From NCBI RefSeq assembly GCF_013155385.1, contig NZ_JABJUQ010000007.1, forward strand, positions 3,967,170-4,031,169: DNA of 64,000 nucleotides. The letters run 5' to 3'. The first letter of the stretch is position 1. Every line of letters starts with the position of its first letter. The DNA comes from Bacillus sp. WMMC1349. GTDB lineage: Bacteria > Bacillota > Bacilli > Bacillales > Bacillaceae. The translations under genes were made by a program, and so were the position numbers. Shown in pieces: positions 1-9,289 of this stretch. The notes below the pieces were generated by a model that saw only the letters and a program-made list of their open reading frames with translations, made no database searches and was not told the origin of the DNA.

Positions 1-99
1 TATTTTGATCAATATCAACCAGCAAGGTCATGTGTTGAGGTTGCAAGACTGCCAAAAGATGCTATGGTTGAAATTGAAGTGATTGCGCTTGTAAAATAA
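1..99 (+). CDS. ridA: RidA family enamine/imine deaminase YabJ, C-terminal fragment
   Basis: The window opens inside this gene; only the last 32 codons and a TAA are present. The peptide has the family C-terminus ([19 protein letters not shown], then VIALVK). RidA hydrolyses reactive enamine/imine intermediates released by PLP enzymes such as threonine dehydratase. In B. subtilis yabJ sits directly before spoVG, as here. The N-terminal three quarters cannot be assessed. Confidence 0.9.
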   Translation, partial: YFDQYQPARSCVEVARLPKDAMVEIEVIALVK

Positions 100-111
100 C
101 TGACTAGTTAT

Positions 112-148
112 AAAAAAGGTGATTTTCATGATGAAATCACTTTTTTTA
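112..148 (+). terminator. Rho-independent terminator of ridA
   Basis: GTGATTT (119-125) pairs with AAATCAC (134-140) over an 8-nt loop and is followed by seven T. It separates ridA from the independently regulated spoVG. Confidence 0.75.
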
Positions 149-211
149 TTGGAATTTTTGACAATTGAGTGTTTTTTAATCCCAATATTACAAAAATATT
201 TTTAATTATGC

Positions 212-237
212 AGGAAAATAAAAAAACCCGTTGAATT
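212..237 (+). promoter_or_regulatory. SigH-type promoter of spoVG
   Basis: AGGAAAA at 212-218 and TGAATT at 232-237 fit the SigH pattern (RnAGGAwww, then RnnGAAT) with the expected spacing. The spoVG promoter of B. subtilis is the classic SigH promoter. The AT-rich stretch just upstream (about 165-205) is where AbrB binds in B. subtilis; AbrB binding here is inferred. Confidence 0.8.
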
Positions 238-280
238 AGTAATTTAATGTTTTTATATTGGGAAAAGGTGGTGAACTACT

Positions 281-574
281 GTGGAAGTTACCGACGTAAG
301 ATTACGCCGCGTGAATACCGATGGTCGCATGAGAGCGATTGCATCCATCACGCTGGATCACGAATTTGTCGTTCATGACATTCGTGTAATTGATGGAAAC
401 AATGGTCTTTTCGTTGCGATGCCAAGTAAGCGTACACCTGATGGAGAGTTTCGTGATATTGCTCATCCGATTAACTCAAGTACCCGAGGGAAAATTCAGG
501 ATGCAGTGCTAAATGAATACCATCGTTTGGGTGATGTTGAGGAAATAGAATATGAAGAAGCTGGTGCTTCTTAA
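281..574 (+). CDS. spoVG: Septation/sporulation RNA-binding regulator SpoVG
   Basis: A 97-residue SpoVG protein at full family length, starting [20 protein letters not shown]. The start is GTG behind AAAGGTGGTG at 264-273. SpoVG is a small, conserved nucleic-acid-binding protein that affects asymmetric septation and, in several Firmicutes, many post-transcriptional targets. It is a single-gene unit with a SigH promoter in front and its own terminator behind, so expression should rise at the onset of sporulation. Confidence 0.97.
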   Translation: MEVTDVRLRRVNTDGRMRAIASITLDHEFVVHDIRVIDGNNGLFVAMPSKRTPDGEFRDIAHPINSSTRGKIQDAVLNEYHRLGDVEEIEYEEAGAS

Positions 575-603
575 AAAGGGCTTAATCAAATAGCCCTTTT
601 TTT
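573..603 (+). terminator. Rho-independent terminator of spoVG
   Basis: AAAAAGGGCT (573-582) pairs with AGCCCTTTTT from 592, with a loop of about 9 nt and a T-run. It begins at the spoVG stop codon. Confidence 0.85.
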
Positions 604-741
604 GTGTGATAAAATAACAATTTATGGTTTTAGCTGGTGGGTAATGATGACAATTGAATACAAGGAAATCCTTAATAGGATGATAATTTAAAAAAGTTTT
701 AAAAAACGAGGACACCACAATAACCTTAAAATAATTAGATG

Positions 742-785
742 ATATGAGAATTTCTATTTTGAGCTTGCTTGAAATCAACTCATAT
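742..785 (+). promoter_or_regulatory. Leader hairpin upstream of glmU
   Basis: The 229 bases between the spoVG terminator and glmU hold no convincing gene. ATATGAG (742-748) is complementary to CTCATAT (779-785), with ATTTC and GAAAT pairing inside. This could form a stem-loop in the glmU leader. No T-run follows and no known riboswitch is recognised. A SigA promoter must lie upstream, but I could not place one with good spacing. Confidence 0.35.
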
Positions 786-832
786 TTAGGATATATTTTT
801 TTATGGATAATAGGGATAATGGAGGCCAATAA

Positions 833-2203
833 ATGGATAAGCGGTTTGCAGTTGTATTAGCAGCTGGTCAAGGAACAAGAATGAAATCAAAGCTATATAA
901 AGTTCTTCATCCTGTCTGCGGAAAGCCGATGGTTGAGCATGTTGTTGATGAAGTTCTTAAACTATCATTGGCTAAACTTGTCACAATTGTCGGACACGGT
1001 GCAGATGATGTTCAAAACCAGCTGGGAAGCAAAAGTGAGTATGCTCTTCAAGCAGAACAATTAGGTACTGCCCATGCTGTTAAGCAGGCAAAATCAATTC
1101 TTGCAAATGAAGCTGGTACGACAATTGTCGTTTGCGGTGATACACCATTGTTAACTGCTGAGACAATGGAAGCCATGCTTAAAGAGCATCGAGAACAAAA
1201 GGCAAAGGTTACAATTTTAACCGCAATGGCAAAGAATCCAACAGGTTACGGACGAATCATTCGCAATGAGACCGGCATTGTAGAGAAGATTGTCGAACAT
1301 AAGGATGCAACAGAAGCAGAGCGGCTTGTAAAAGAAATTAATACAGGAACATATTGTTTTGATAATGAAATGCTTTTTGAGGCGATAGAGCAAGTGTCTA
1401 ATGATAATGTTCAAGGAGAATATTATCTGCCTGATGTAATTGAGATTTTGAAACAACAAGGTGAAACTGTTGCCGCTTATCAAACGGATAACTTTCAAGA
1501 AACACTCGGCGTCAATGACAGAGTTGCTCTTTCTCAAGCAGAAACCTACATGAAACAGCGCATTAATAACCGTCACATGTTAAACGGGGTCAGCTTAATT
1601 GATCCAAACAACACGTATATTTCAGCGGAAGCTGTTATTGGCAGAGACACTGTTATTTATCCTGGAACTATGATCAAAGGTCGGGTTGAAATCGGTGAGC
1701 ATTCGGTTATCGGTCAAAACAGTGAGCTGGAAAGTAGTAAAATTGGTAGCAGAACCGTGATTAAACAGTCTGTGATTATGAATAGTGAGATCGGTGATGA
1801 TGTTATGATTGGTCCGTTTGCTCATATCAGACCTGACTCAAAGATCGGCAATGAAGTAAGGATCGGCAATTTCGTAGAAGTGAAGAAAACGGAATTTGGA
1901 AATCGTAGCAAAGCTTCTCATCTCAGTTACATTGGTGATGCGGAAATTGGTGAAGATGTGAATCTCGGATGTGGCTCAATCACCGTGAATTATGATGGCA
2001 AACATAAATATTTAACAAAAGTTGAAGACGGTGCTTTTGTCGGCTGCAATTCAAATTTAATTGCACCTATAACAATTGGAAAAGGTGCTTATGTTGCCGC
2101 GGGATCTACAGTAACGGACGATGTGCCTGGTGCGGCTTTGTCAATTGCGAGAGCAAAACAAATCAACAAAGAAGACTACGCGAAAAAGCTACACAAAAAA
2201 TAA
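833..2203 (+). CDS. glmU: Bifunctional UDP-GlcNAc pyrophosphorylase / glucosamine-1-P acetyltransferase GlmU
   Basis: A 456-residue cytoplasmic enzyme (also gcaD) that acetylates glucosamine-1-phosphate and then transfers UMP, giving UDP-GlcNAc for peptidoglycan and teichoic acids. The N-terminal nucleotidyltransferase domain shows [15 protein letters not shown] near residue 9 and GDTPLL near 103. From about residue 250 the protein is a left-handed beta-helix of hexapeptide repeats (for example IGPFAHIRP) carrying acetyltransferase activity. GGAGG lies 8 bases before the ATG. It is followed at 20 bases by prs, so the two are likely co-transcribed. Confidence 0.97.
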   Translation: MDKRFAVVLAAGQGTRMKSKLYKVLHPVCGKPMVEHVVDEVLKLSLAKLVTIVGHGADDVQNQLGSKSEYALQAEQLGTAHAVKQAKSILANEAGTTIVVCGDTPLLTAETMEAMLKEHREQKAKVTILTAMAKNPTGYGRIIRNETGIVEKIVEHKDATEAERLVKEINTGTYCFDNEMLFEAIEQVSNDNVQGEYYLPDVIEILKQQGETVAAYQTDNFQETLGVNDRVALSQAETYMKQRINNRHMLNGVSLIDPNNTYISAEAVIGRDTVIYPGTMIKGRVEIGEHSVIGQNSELESSKIGSRTVIKQSVIMNSEIGDDVMIGPFAHIRPDSKIGNEVRIGNFVEVKKTEFGNRSKASHLSYIGDAEIGEDVNLGCGSITVNYDGKHKYLTKVEDGAFVGCNSNLIAPITIGKGAYVAAGSTVTDDVPGAALSIARAKQINKEDYAKKLHKK

Positions 2204-2223
2204 TCCTAAATCGGAGGTTTAAC

Positions 2224-3177
2224 ATGTGTAATCATTATGAAGACGACAATTTAAAGATTTTTTCTTTAAACTCGAACCCGGATCTTGCAAAGGAAATTGC
2301 AGAAGTGGTTGGAGTTGAGCTGGGTCAGTGTTCCGTTAAGCGCTTTAGTGATGGTGAGGTTCAGATCAATATCGAAGAAAGTATCCGTGGCTGTGACTGC
2401 TATGTCATTCAATCGACTAGTGCTCCGGTTAACGAACACATTATGGAACTTTTAATTATGGTTGATGCATTAAAGCGAGCTTCAGCTAGAACGATCAATA
2501 TTGTTATGCCTTACTATGGCTATGCTCGACAAGACAGAAAAGCTCGAGCTCGTGAACCGATCACGGCCAAACTGGTGGCTAACTTGCTTGAAACAGCTGG
2601 AGCTACCCGCGTGATTGCACTTGATTTGCATGCACCACAAATTCAAGGATTCTTTGATATACCGATTGATCACTTAATGGGTGTTCCGATTTTAGCGAAT
2701 TATTTTGAAGAGAAGGGTTTTGACGATATTGTGATTGTATCACCTGATCATGGTGGGGTCACACGCGCTCGCAAGATGGCGGATCGATTAAAAGCACCAA
2801 TTGCCATTATTGATAAACGCCGTCCGAAACCAAATGTAGCTGAAGTAATGAACATCATTGGTCATATAGAAGGCAAAACAGCGATTTTAATCGATGATAT
2901 TATTGATACAGCAGGAACGATCACACTGGCAGCAAATGCGCTTGTCGAAAGTGGCGCATCTGAAGTTTATGCATGTTGTACACACCCTGTTCTTTCAGGA
3001 CCGGCAATTGAAAGAATCGAGCATTCTAAAATTAAAGAACTTGTTGTAACAAACAGCATTGAGCTTCCAGAAGAAAAAAAAGTGGATAAATTTAAACAGC
3101 TTTCCGTTGCACCGCTAATGGCAGAAGCGATCATTCGCGTTCATGAAAGACAATCTGTCAGCTTATTGTTCGATTAA
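2224..3177 (+). CDS. prs: Ribose-phosphate pyrophosphokinase Prs
   Basis: A 317-residue class I PRPP synthase, which makes PRPP from ribose-5-phosphate and ATP for purine, pyrimidine, NAD, His and Trp synthesis. Visible motifs are [17 protein letters not shown] near residue 40, the flexible-loop region [15 protein letters not shown], and the PRPP-binding loop DDIIDTAGT near residue 220. Start ATG follows CGGAGG. It forms an operon with glmU, as in B. subtilis, so two sugar-nucleotide precursor steps are coupled. Confidence 0.97.
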   Translation: MCNHYEDDNLKIFSLNSNPDLAKEIAEVVGVELGQCSVKRFSDGEVQINIEESIRGCDCYVIQSTSAPVNEHIMELLIMVDALKRASARTINIVMPYYGYARQDRKARAREPITAKLVANLLETAGATRVIALDLHAPQIQGFFDIPIDHLMGVPILANYFEEKGFDDIVIVSPDHGGVTRARKMADRLKAPIAIIDKRRPKPNVAEVMNIIGHIEGKTAILIDDIIDTAGTITLAANALVESGASEVYACCTHPVLSGPAIERIEHSKIKELVVTNSIELPEEKKVDKFKQLSVAPLMAEAIIRVHERQSVSLLFD

Positions 3178-3190
3178 TTTTTCCATTCAG

Positions 3191-3216
3191 GTTTAAAGAT
3201 TTGTCGTTATGGGTAT
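3191..3216 (+). promoter_or_regulatory. SigB general-stress promoter of ctc
   Basis: GTTTAA (3191-3196) and GGGTAT (3211-3216) match the SigB consensus exactly, with a 14-bp spacer. ctc was one of the first SigB-dependent genes defined in B. subtilis, so ctc here is expected to be induced by heat, salt or ethanol stress. Confidence 0.88.
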
Positions 3217-3258
3217 GGTTTTAAGAAAACCAATCTAACGATAGGATGGTGCTTTAAC

Positions 3259-3885
3259 ATGGCAATTTTAAAAGCGGAAGAAAGAATGGACCATAAACAT
3301 TCCTCCTTGAGAAAAATCCGGTCATTAGGACATGTACCGGGTATCATATACGGAAAGAACATGGAGAACAAGTCCGTTTCACTCGATAGTATTGAGCTTT
3401 TTAAAATATTGCGTGCTGAAGGGAAAAACACGATTATTCATTTAGATGTAAATGGTAATCAACATGCTGTTATGGTTACGGAGTTACAAACAGATCCATT
3501 AAAAGATACAATTGTTCATGCTGATTTCAAAGTGGTTGATATGGAAACGGAGATGGAAGCAGCAGTCCCTGTTAATTTGACAGGAGAAGCTGAGGGAGTG
3601 AAGCAAGGCGGTGTTATTCAGCAACCGCTTTATGAGTTATCTATCACATCGAAGCCGAATAACATCCCGCAAACGATTGACGTAGACATTTCTCAGCTTC
3701 AGGTCAATGATGTTTTAACGGTTGGAGATATTCAACCAGAGGGTGAGTTTACATTCAATCATGAAAGAGATGAAGTCATTGCTTCCATTTTACCTCCACA
3801 AAAACAAGTGGAAACTGAAGCTGAGTCAGCTGCTCAAAACGTAAAAGAACCAGAAGAGAGCAATGGAGAGGAAAAAGGTGAATAA
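3259..3885 (+). CDS. ctc: General stress ribosomal protein Ctc (bL25 family)
   Basis: A 208-residue two-domain bL25/TL5 protein. Residues 1-95 form the 5S-rRNA-binding L25 domain (SSLRKIRSLGHVPGIIYGKN). The rest is the TL5 beta domain with an acidic Glu-rich tail (EEKGE). It binds 5S rRNA in the large subunit under stress. Start ATG follows AGGATGG. It has its own SigB promoter in addition to any glmU-prs read-through. Confidence 0.95.
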   Translation: MAILKAEERMDHKHSSLRKIRSLGHVPGIIYGKNMENKSVSLDSIELFKILRAEGKNTIIHLDVNGNQHAVMVTELQTDPLKDTIVHADFKVVDMETEMEAAVPVNLTGEAEGVKQGGVIQQPLYELSITSKPNNIPQTIDVDISQLQVNDVLTVGDIQPEGEFTFNHERDEVIASILPPQKQVETEAESAAQNVKEPEESNGEEKGE

Positions 3886-3892
3886 AGACTTA

Positions 3893-3923
3893 AGACGTAA
3901 CCCTCCCGAGGTTACGTCTTTTG
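3893..3923 (+). terminator. Rho-independent terminator after ctc
   Basis: AGACGTAACC (3893-3902) and GGTTACGTCT (3910-3919) form a perfect 10-bp stem with a 7-nt loop, then a short T stretch. It ends the glmU-prs-ctc unit. Confidence 0.85.
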
Positions 3924-3930
3924 TGCTAGA

Positions 3931-3959
3931 ATGAGGAGAATTACGATTCTTCCCCTCAT
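3931..3959 (+). promoter_or_regulatory. Second hairpin between ctc and pth
   Basis: ATGAGG (3931-3936) pairs with CCTCAT (3954-3959), and AGAAT (3937-3941) with ATTCT (3946-3950) over a TACG loop. There is no T-run. It may be a leader structure of pth or stabilise the upstream 3' end; its function is unknown. Confidence 0.4.
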
Positions 3960-3995
3960 CTAGAGGCACGGGGTCATTAAGGGAGGAGAAAAATC

Positions 3996-4562
3996 ATGCT
4001 TGTGTTTGCAGGTTTAGGAAACCCAGGGAAAACATACGAAAAAACAAGACATAATGTAGGGTTTATGCTTATTGATGAACTTTCGAAGGAATGGAATATA
4101 ACGCTTAATAAAGCAAAGTTCAATGGACAATATGGGGTTGGAGTTGTTTGCGGGGAAAAGGTTCTACTTGTTAAACCACTTACATATATGAATTTATCGG
4201 GTGAATGTTTAAGACCGCTTCTAGATTATTATGAAGTCCCAACTGACAATTTGAAAGTGATCTATGATGATCTGGATCTCCCTGCTGGAAAAATTCGTTT
4301 AAGAACAAAGGGTAGCGCAGGGGGGCACAATGGAATTAAATCCATTATTCAGCATATTGGAACATCAGAATTTAACCGCTTCAGAATCGGAATTGGTCGT
4401 CCGATAAATGGTATGAAAATAACGGACTATGTTCTAGGTGCTTTTTCTGCTGAAGAAGTGCCCGCCATTGAGAAAGCTATTCAAAAAACGATTGAAGCCT
4501 GTTCGTCCTCATTGGAAAAATCTTTTTTAGAAGTGATGAACGAATTTAATGTAAAGGTATAA
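3996..4562 (+). CDS. pth: Peptidyl-tRNA hydrolase Pth (SpoVC)
   Basis: A 188-residue enzyme that recycles peptidyl-tRNAs dropped from ribosomes by cleaving the peptide-tRNA ester. The signature [19 protein letters not shown] carries the substrate-binding Asn and the catalytic His; [14 protein letters not shown] and GGHNGIKSI follow in the family order. GGGAGGAG lies just upstream of the ATG. The B. subtilis allele was first found as spoVC, a sporulation-defective mutant. Confidence 0.97.
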   Translation: MLVFAGLGNPGKTYEKTRHNVGFMLIDELSKEWNITLNKAKFNGQYGVGVVCGEKVLLVKPLTYMNLSGECLRPLLDYYEVPTDNLKVIYDDLDLPAGKIRLRTKGSAGGHNGIKSIIQHIGTSEFNRFRIGIGRPINGMKITDYVLGAFSAEEVPAIEKAIQKTIEACSSSLEKSFLEVMNEFNVKV

Positions 4563-4619
4563 GATGATTAAGACCGGTTCATACTAGTCATAAAAAGACT
4601 GGCTATTGGAGGTTTCCTT

Positions 4620-4850
4620 ATGGCTTTACATTATTACTGCCGTCACTGTGGTGTTAAAGTGGGCAGTCTAGACCATATTTATGCAAATAGTGAACAATTA
4701 GGTTTTCACCATTTAACAGCTGAAGAAAGAAATGATATGATTTCTTATAAGGATAATGGGGATTTACATGTGATGACGATATGTGAAGATTGTCAGGAAG
4801 CGCTGGAACGAAACCCGGATTTTCATCAATATCAGTCATTTATTCAATAA
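4620..4850 (+). CDS. fin: Anti-SigF factor Fin (YabK)
   Basis: A 76-residue zinc-ribbon protein with CRHCG near residue 8 and CEDC near residue 56. Fin binds core RNA polymerase or SigF and helps forespore transcription switch from SigF to SigG. Its place between pth and mfd is conserved in Bacillus. GGAGG sits 6 bases before the ATG. In B. subtilis it is expressed in the forespore; I could not assign the promoter here with confidence. Confidence 0.92.
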   Translation: MALHYYCRHCGVKVGSLDHIYANSEQLGFHHLTAEERNDMISYKDNGDLHVMTICEDCQEALERNPDFHQYQSFIQ

Positions 4851-4852
4851 AA

Positions 4853-4885
4853 GCTTTGGTGTAGGGACTAGACCAAAGCATTTTT
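4853..4885 (+). terminator. Rho-independent terminator after fin
   Basis: GCTTTGGT (4853-4860) pairs with ACCAAAGC (4872-4879) and is followed by ATTTTT. It insulates mfd from forespore transcription of fin. Confidence 0.85.
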
Positions 4886-4913
4886 CTATTTGAGGAAGAG
4901 AGGAGGGGCACAT

Positions 4914-7900
4914 TTGAAAAATATTCAATTCTATGTTGCGGAAAGCGATGACTTTAAATCCATTGTTAGTGGTCTGAATGAAGGGCTGAAAGAACAATTA
5001 TTGGCGGGACTTTCTGGATCTGCCCGATCAGTATTCACTTCGGCTTTATCAATGGAAACGAAGCGACCATTATTAATTATTACGCATAACCTTTATCAAG
5101 CTCAAAAGATTACAGATGATTTAACAGGACTGATAAAAGATAAGTCTGTTCTTTTATATCCGGTTAACGAATTGATTTCGTCCGAAATCGCGGTTGCAAG
5201 CCCTGAACTGCGTTCACAAAGGCTGGACGTTTTAAATCGGCTTGCAAGCGGTGAAACTCCGGTTGTAGTTGCTCCGGCAGCCGCTGTCAGAAGAATGTTA
5301 CCTCCTAAGGAGTTATGGGAAAACAGTCAGATACCTATTGAAATTGGTCATGAAATTGATCAGCAAAAACTGATTGAAAGCCTCGTTCAATTAGGCTATG
5401 AACGAACCGATATGGTTGCCGCTCCAGGTGATTTTAGTATTCGCGGTGGGATTATTGATATTTATTCATTAACTGAAGAGAATCCGGTCAGAATTGAACT
5501 ATTTGATACTGAAATTGATTCAATCCGCATATTTAATACGGATGATCAACGCTCCTTAGAAACCCGCCAACGAGTGGTAATCGGTCCTGCCAAGGAATTG
5601 ATTGTCCGCGAAGAAAACCGGAAAAGAGTGCTTGAACAAATTGATCAAGGCCTTGCCAGCAGTCTTAAAAAACTGAAAGAAGATAAACGAAAAGAGATTC
5701 TTCAGCAACATATAGCTGAAGACAGAGAGCGGCTTACTGAAGGAAACGTTAGTCAAGAAATGGTGAAGTATCTTTCCTATTTTTACGAAAAACCTGCTAG
5801 TTTACTAGACTACTTTCCAAACGATACATTGCTAATTTTAGATGAAATTAGCCGGATACATGAAATGGAAGAACAGCTGCAAAAAGAAGAAGCGGAATGG
5901 ATGGTAAGTCTTCTTGAAGAAGGTAAAATCCTTCAAGACATATCCATGTCATTTCCGTTTCACGAACTGATGTCAAAACAGTCGCGGCCGATTTTATACT
6001 ATTCGTTGTTTTTAAGACATGTACAGCATACGAGTCCGCAAAATATCGTAAATGTTTCCAGTAAGCAAATGCAAAGTTTTCACGGTCAAATGAATGTCCT
6101 GAAAAGCGAGCTTGAGCGATTTAAAAAATCAAAATATACAACTGTATTTCTTGGAGATCGCAAGGAGCGTGTCGAAAAACTAGCATCTGTTTTGTCAGAC
6201 TATGAAATAGAGGCAGCCCAGGCTAGCCCAGATGCAGTGCTTGCCCAAGGTCAAACATACATTATGGAGGGTAATCTTCAAACAGGCTTTGAACTCCCAT
6301 TATTAAAGTTGGCTGTGATTACAGAAGAAGAACTCTTTAAAAAACGGGTCAAAAAGCAACCTAGAAAGCAAAAATTGACAAATGCAGAAAGAATTAAAAG
6401 CTACTCCGAACTTCAGGTTGGTGATTATGTTGTACACGTCAACCATGGGATTGGAAAGTATTTAGGGATTGAAACTCTTGAAATAAATGGAATTCATAAA
6501 GATTACCTTAATATTCATTACCAAGGTAGTGATAAGCTTTATGTACCTGTTGATCAAATTGACCAAGTTCAAAAGTATGTAGGCTCTGAGGGAAAAGAAC
6601 CGAAACTGTACAAACTAGGAGGAAGCGAATGGAAGAGGGTCAAGAAAAAGGTTGAATCCTCCGTCCAAGATATCGCTGATGATTTGATCAAGCTATATGC
6701 CGAAAGGGAAGCGAGCAAGGGATATGCGTTTTCGCCGGACCATGAAATGCAACGTGAATTTGAAGCGGCTTTTCCATACCAAGAAACAGAAGATCAACTG
6801 AGGTCTATACAGGAAATTAAAAAGGATATGGAGAAAGAGCGGCCGATGGACCGATTGCTTTGTGGTGATGTCGGCTACGGCAAGACAGAGGTGGCGATTC
6901 GTGCAGCCTTCAAAGCAATTGCAGACGGTAAACAAGTTGCGCTCCTTGTCCCCACAACAATATTGGCACAGCAGCATTATGAAACGATTTTGGAGCGTTT
7001 TCAGGACTACCCGGTTACTCTTGGGCTACTAAGTCGTTTTCGTACAAGAAAAGAAGCTACAGAGACGATTAAAGGTTTGAAAAATGGTACGGTTGATATT
7101 GTGATTGGAACACATCGGTTACTATCAAAAGATGTCGTCTATAAAGATCTCGGTTTATTAATTATTGATGAAGAACAAAGGTTCGGTGTTACGCACAAGG
7201 AAAAGATTAAAAGAATTAAGGCAAATGTAGATGTTCTGACTTTAACAGCAACACCAATTCCGCGAACTCTTCATATGTCCATGCTTGGCGTTCGAGATTT
7301 ATCAGTTATTGAAACCCCGCCGGAAAACCGTTTTCCGGTTCAGACGTATGTTGTTGAATATAACGGTGCACTCGTGAGGGAGGCAATTGAACGGGAACTT
7401 GCCAGAGGCGGCCAGGTCTACTTCCTGTACAACAGAGTGGAAGATATTGAAAGAAAGACTGAAGAAATCTCAATGCTTGTACCTGATGCGAAAGTCGCTT
7501 ATGCTCATGGCAAAATGACAGAAAATGAACTCGAATCTGTTATGCTCAACTTTTTAGAGGGTGAGTCAGATGTGCTTGTGAGTACGACTATCATTGAAAC
7601 AGGTGTTGATATTCCGAACGTCAATACATTAATCGTCTATGACGGTGATAAAATGGGACTTTCTCAGCTTTATCAGTTAAGAGGTCGTGTCGGACGTTCA
7701 AATCGGGTTGCATATGCATATTTCACTTATCGGAAAGACAAGGTCTTAACAGAAGTGGCAGAAAAAAGACTCCAAGCCATTAAAGAATTTACTGAGCTAG
7801 GTTCCGGTTTTAAAATTGCGATGCGCGATTTGACAATTCGCGGAGCGGGAAATCTTCTCGGGGCACAACAGCATGGTTTTATAGATTCTGTCGGTTTTGA

Positions 7901-8447
7901 CTTGTATTCACAGATGCTCAAGGAAGCCATTGAAGCCCGCAAAGGAGATACACAACAAATTGAACGGTTTGAATCAGAAATTGATTTAGAACTTGATGCA
8001 TATATTCCGCAAACCTATGTAACAGATGGCAAACAAAAAATAGATATGTATAAACGATTTAGATCGATTGTCACACTAGAAGAAAAAAGTGAGCTTCAGG
8101 ATGAGATGATTGATCGTTTTGGCGAATACCCGAAAGAAGTCGAATATTTATTTGCCATTGCCGAAATGAAAGTGTACGCCATTAAAGAGCGTGTCAAACT
8201 TATTAAACAGGACAAAGAAGCCGTTAGACTGACAATTGATGAAAAGGCCAGCTCTGAAATTGACGGGCAGAAATTGTTTGAATTAGGCAGTAAGTATGGC
8301 AGACAGATCGGTCTTGGGATGGACGGCAACAAATTAAAAATATCAATTCAAATCAAAAATCGTAAACCAGAAGAATGGCTTGAGACATTGCTGTATATCT
8401 TAAAAGGTTTACAAAATGTTAAAAAGCAAACAATTGCATCATCGTAA
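4914..8447 (+). CDS. mfd: Transcription-repair coupling factor Mfd
   Basis: I chose the TTG at 4914, 7 bases after GAGGAGGGG, over an in-frame ATG at 4890 that lies before this RBS. The product is then 1177 residues, the length of B. subtilis Mfd. Mfd removes RNA polymerase stalled at lesions and recruits UvrA. Visible in order are the UvrB-like N-terminus, the RNA-polymerase-interacting domain (VGDYVVHVNHGIGKYLGIE), the translocase Walker A GDVGYGKTEVAI, the DEEQRFG box, LTATPIPRTLHMS, and QLRGRVGRS. Confidence 0.97.
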   Translation: MKNIQFYVAESDDFKSIVSGLNEGLKEQLLAGLSGSARSVFTSALSMETKRPLLIITHNLYQAQKITDDLTGLIKDKSVLLYPVNELISSEIAVASPELRSQRLDVLNRLASGETPVVVAPAAAVRRMLPPKELWENSQIPIEIGHEIDQQKLIESLVQLGYERTDMVAAPGDFSIRGGIIDIYSLTEENPVRIELFDTEIDSIRIFNTDDQRSLETRQRVVIGPAKELIVREENRKRVLEQIDQGLASSLKKLKEDKRKEILQQHIAEDRERLTEGNVSQEMVKYLSYFYEKPASLLDYFPNDTLLILDEISRIHEMEEQLQKEEAEWMVSLLEEGKILQDISMSFPFHELMSKQSRPILYYSLFLRHVQHTSPQNIVNVSSKQMQSFHGQMNVLKSELERFKKSKYTTVFLGDRKERVEKLASVLSDYEIEAAQASPDAVLAQGQTYIMEGNLQTGFELPLLKLAVITEEELFKKRVKKQPRKQKLTNAERIKSYSELQVGDYVVHVNHGIGKYLGIETLEINGIHKDYLNIHYQGSDKLYVPVDQIDQVQKYVGSEGKEPKLYKLGGSEWKRVKKKVESSVQDIADDLIKLYAEREASKGYAFSPDHEMQREFEAAFPYQETEDQLRSIQEIKKDMEKERPMDRLLCGDVGYGKTEVAIRAAFKAIADGKQVALLVPTTILAQQHYETILERFQDYPVTLGLLSRFRTRKEATETIKGLKNGTVDIVIGTHRLLSKDVVYKDLGLLIIDEEQRFGVTHKEKIKRIKANVDVLTLTATPIPRTLHMSMLGVRDLSVIETPPENRFPVQTYVVEYNGALVREAIERELARGGQVYFLYNRVEDIERKTEEISMLVPDAKVAYAHGKMTENELESVMLNFLEGESDVLVSTTIIETGVDIPNVNTLIVYDGDKMGLSQLYQLRGRVGRSNRVAYAYFTYRKDKVLTEVAEKRLQAIKEFTELGSGFKIAMRDLTIRGAGNLLGAQQHGFIDSVGFDLYSQMLKEAIEARKGDTQQIERFESEIDLELDAYIPQTYVTDGKQKIDMYKRFRSIVTLEEKSELQDEMIDRFGEYPKEVEYLFAIAEMKVYAIKERVKLIKQDKEAVRLTIDEKASSEIDGQKLFELGSKYGRQIGLGMDGNKLKISIQIKNRKPEEWLETLLYILKGLQNVKKQTIASS

Positions 8448-8464
8448 AATTTTCTTGTTTCTCA

Positions 8465-8494
8465 TGTATATTACATCTGATGTGACGGATACTA
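8465..8494 (+). promoter_or_regulatory. SigG-type promoter of spoVT
   Basis: TGTATA (8465-8470) and GATACTA (8488-8494) resemble the SigG pattern (TGnATA, 17-18 bp, CATACTA). spoVT is a SigG-regulon gene in B. subtilis, which supports the call. Confidence 0.6.
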
Positions 8495-8594
8495 AAATCA
8501 AATCAATGAGAGCGGAGGGAGAGTGTTAGTTGTAAGGACACTGCTCTATTATTATCCTCCAGATATATCTTCAAAAGAAAGAGAGGCAGCACAG

Positions 8595-9128
8595 ATGAAA
8601 GCAACTGGTATCGTACGTCGGATTGATGATTTAGGACGGGTCGTAATCCCTAAAGAAATACGAAGAACATTACGTATTCGAGAGGGAGACCCTTTAGAAA
8701 TATTTGTTGACCGGGATGGGGAGGTCATTTTAAAAAAGTACTCTCCAATCAGTGAACTTGGTGACTTTGCAAAGGAATATGCAGACGCTCTTTATGATAG
8801 CATGGGACATTCTGTTTTGATTTGTGACCGGGATGTGTTTATCGCAGTATCTGGAAGCTCAAAAAAAGATTATATGAACAAATCAATTGGTGATATCGTC
8901 GAAAAAGCGATGGAACAGCGTAACTCTGTATTAGAGGAAAACAAGACGATTCAGCTAATAGATGGGATTGAAGAGGAAGTGAATTCCTATACGATTGGCC
9001 CAATTGTTGCCAATGGAGATCCAATTGGAGCTGTTGTGATTTTCTCAAAAGATCAAACGATTGGTGAGGTTGAACATAAAGCAGTCGAAACAGCTGCTGG
9101 TTTTTTGGCACGACAAATGGAACAATAG
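8595..9128 (+). CDS. spoVT: Stage V sporulation transcription factor SpoVT
   Basis: Start set at ATG 8595 (MKATGIVRRIDDLGRVVIPK), giving about 177 residues as in the family; the longer upstream reading frame is not conserved. The N-terminal 50 residues are an AbrB-type swapped-hairpin DNA-binding domain and the rest is a GAF domain (from about residue 55). SpoVT activates or represses SigG-dependent genes in the forespore and affects coat and germination properties. Confidence 0.95.
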   Translation: MKATGIVRRIDDLGRVVIPKEIRRTLRIREGDPLEIFVDRDGEVILKKYSPISELGDFAKEYADALYDSMGHSVLICDRDVFIAVSGSSKKDYMNKSIGDIVEKAMEQRNSVLEENKTIQLIDGIEEEVNSYTIGPIVANGDPIGAVVIFSKDQTIGEVEHKAVETAAGFLARQMEQ

Positions 9129-9142
9129 GTCTTATACCTTTT

Positions 9143-9216
9143 TTTGGCAATCCCTTTGTAAAAGGAGATTGCCAAATCTTTTTTATGGACAGCAGAATCA
9201 GGCTGTTCTTTTTTTA
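9143..9216 (+). terminator. Tandem terminators after spoVT
   Basis: TTTGGCAAT (9143-9151) pairs with ATTGCCAAA (9168-9176), with a second small stem CCTTT/AAAGG inside, then a T-rich tail to 9184. A weaker hairpin ACAGC/GCTGT (9189-9206) with seven T follows. Together they separate forespore-specific spoVT from yabM. Confidence 0.85.
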
Positions 9217-9236
9217 TTGTCGCAGGACCCGTATGG

Positions 9237-9242
9237 TATAAT
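9237..9242 (+). promoter_or_regulatory. Probable -10 box of the yabM promoter
   Basis: A perfect TATAAT at 9237-9242 lies 48 bases before yabM. The -35 is uncertain: TTGTCG at 9217-9222 gives only a 14-bp spacer, while TTATTG a few bases upstream fits spacing but is a weak match. Confidence 0.4.
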
Positions 9243-9289
9243 AAGCACGGTTCATGTGTTGTTTTTGCGCATAGGAAGGAGCTTACGAT

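Noticed and set aside
509..829. 106-codon minus-strand ORF before glmU
   Set aside because: Very low-complexity F/I/K/S-rich product from AT-rich leader DNA, overlapping a terminator; no homology recognised.
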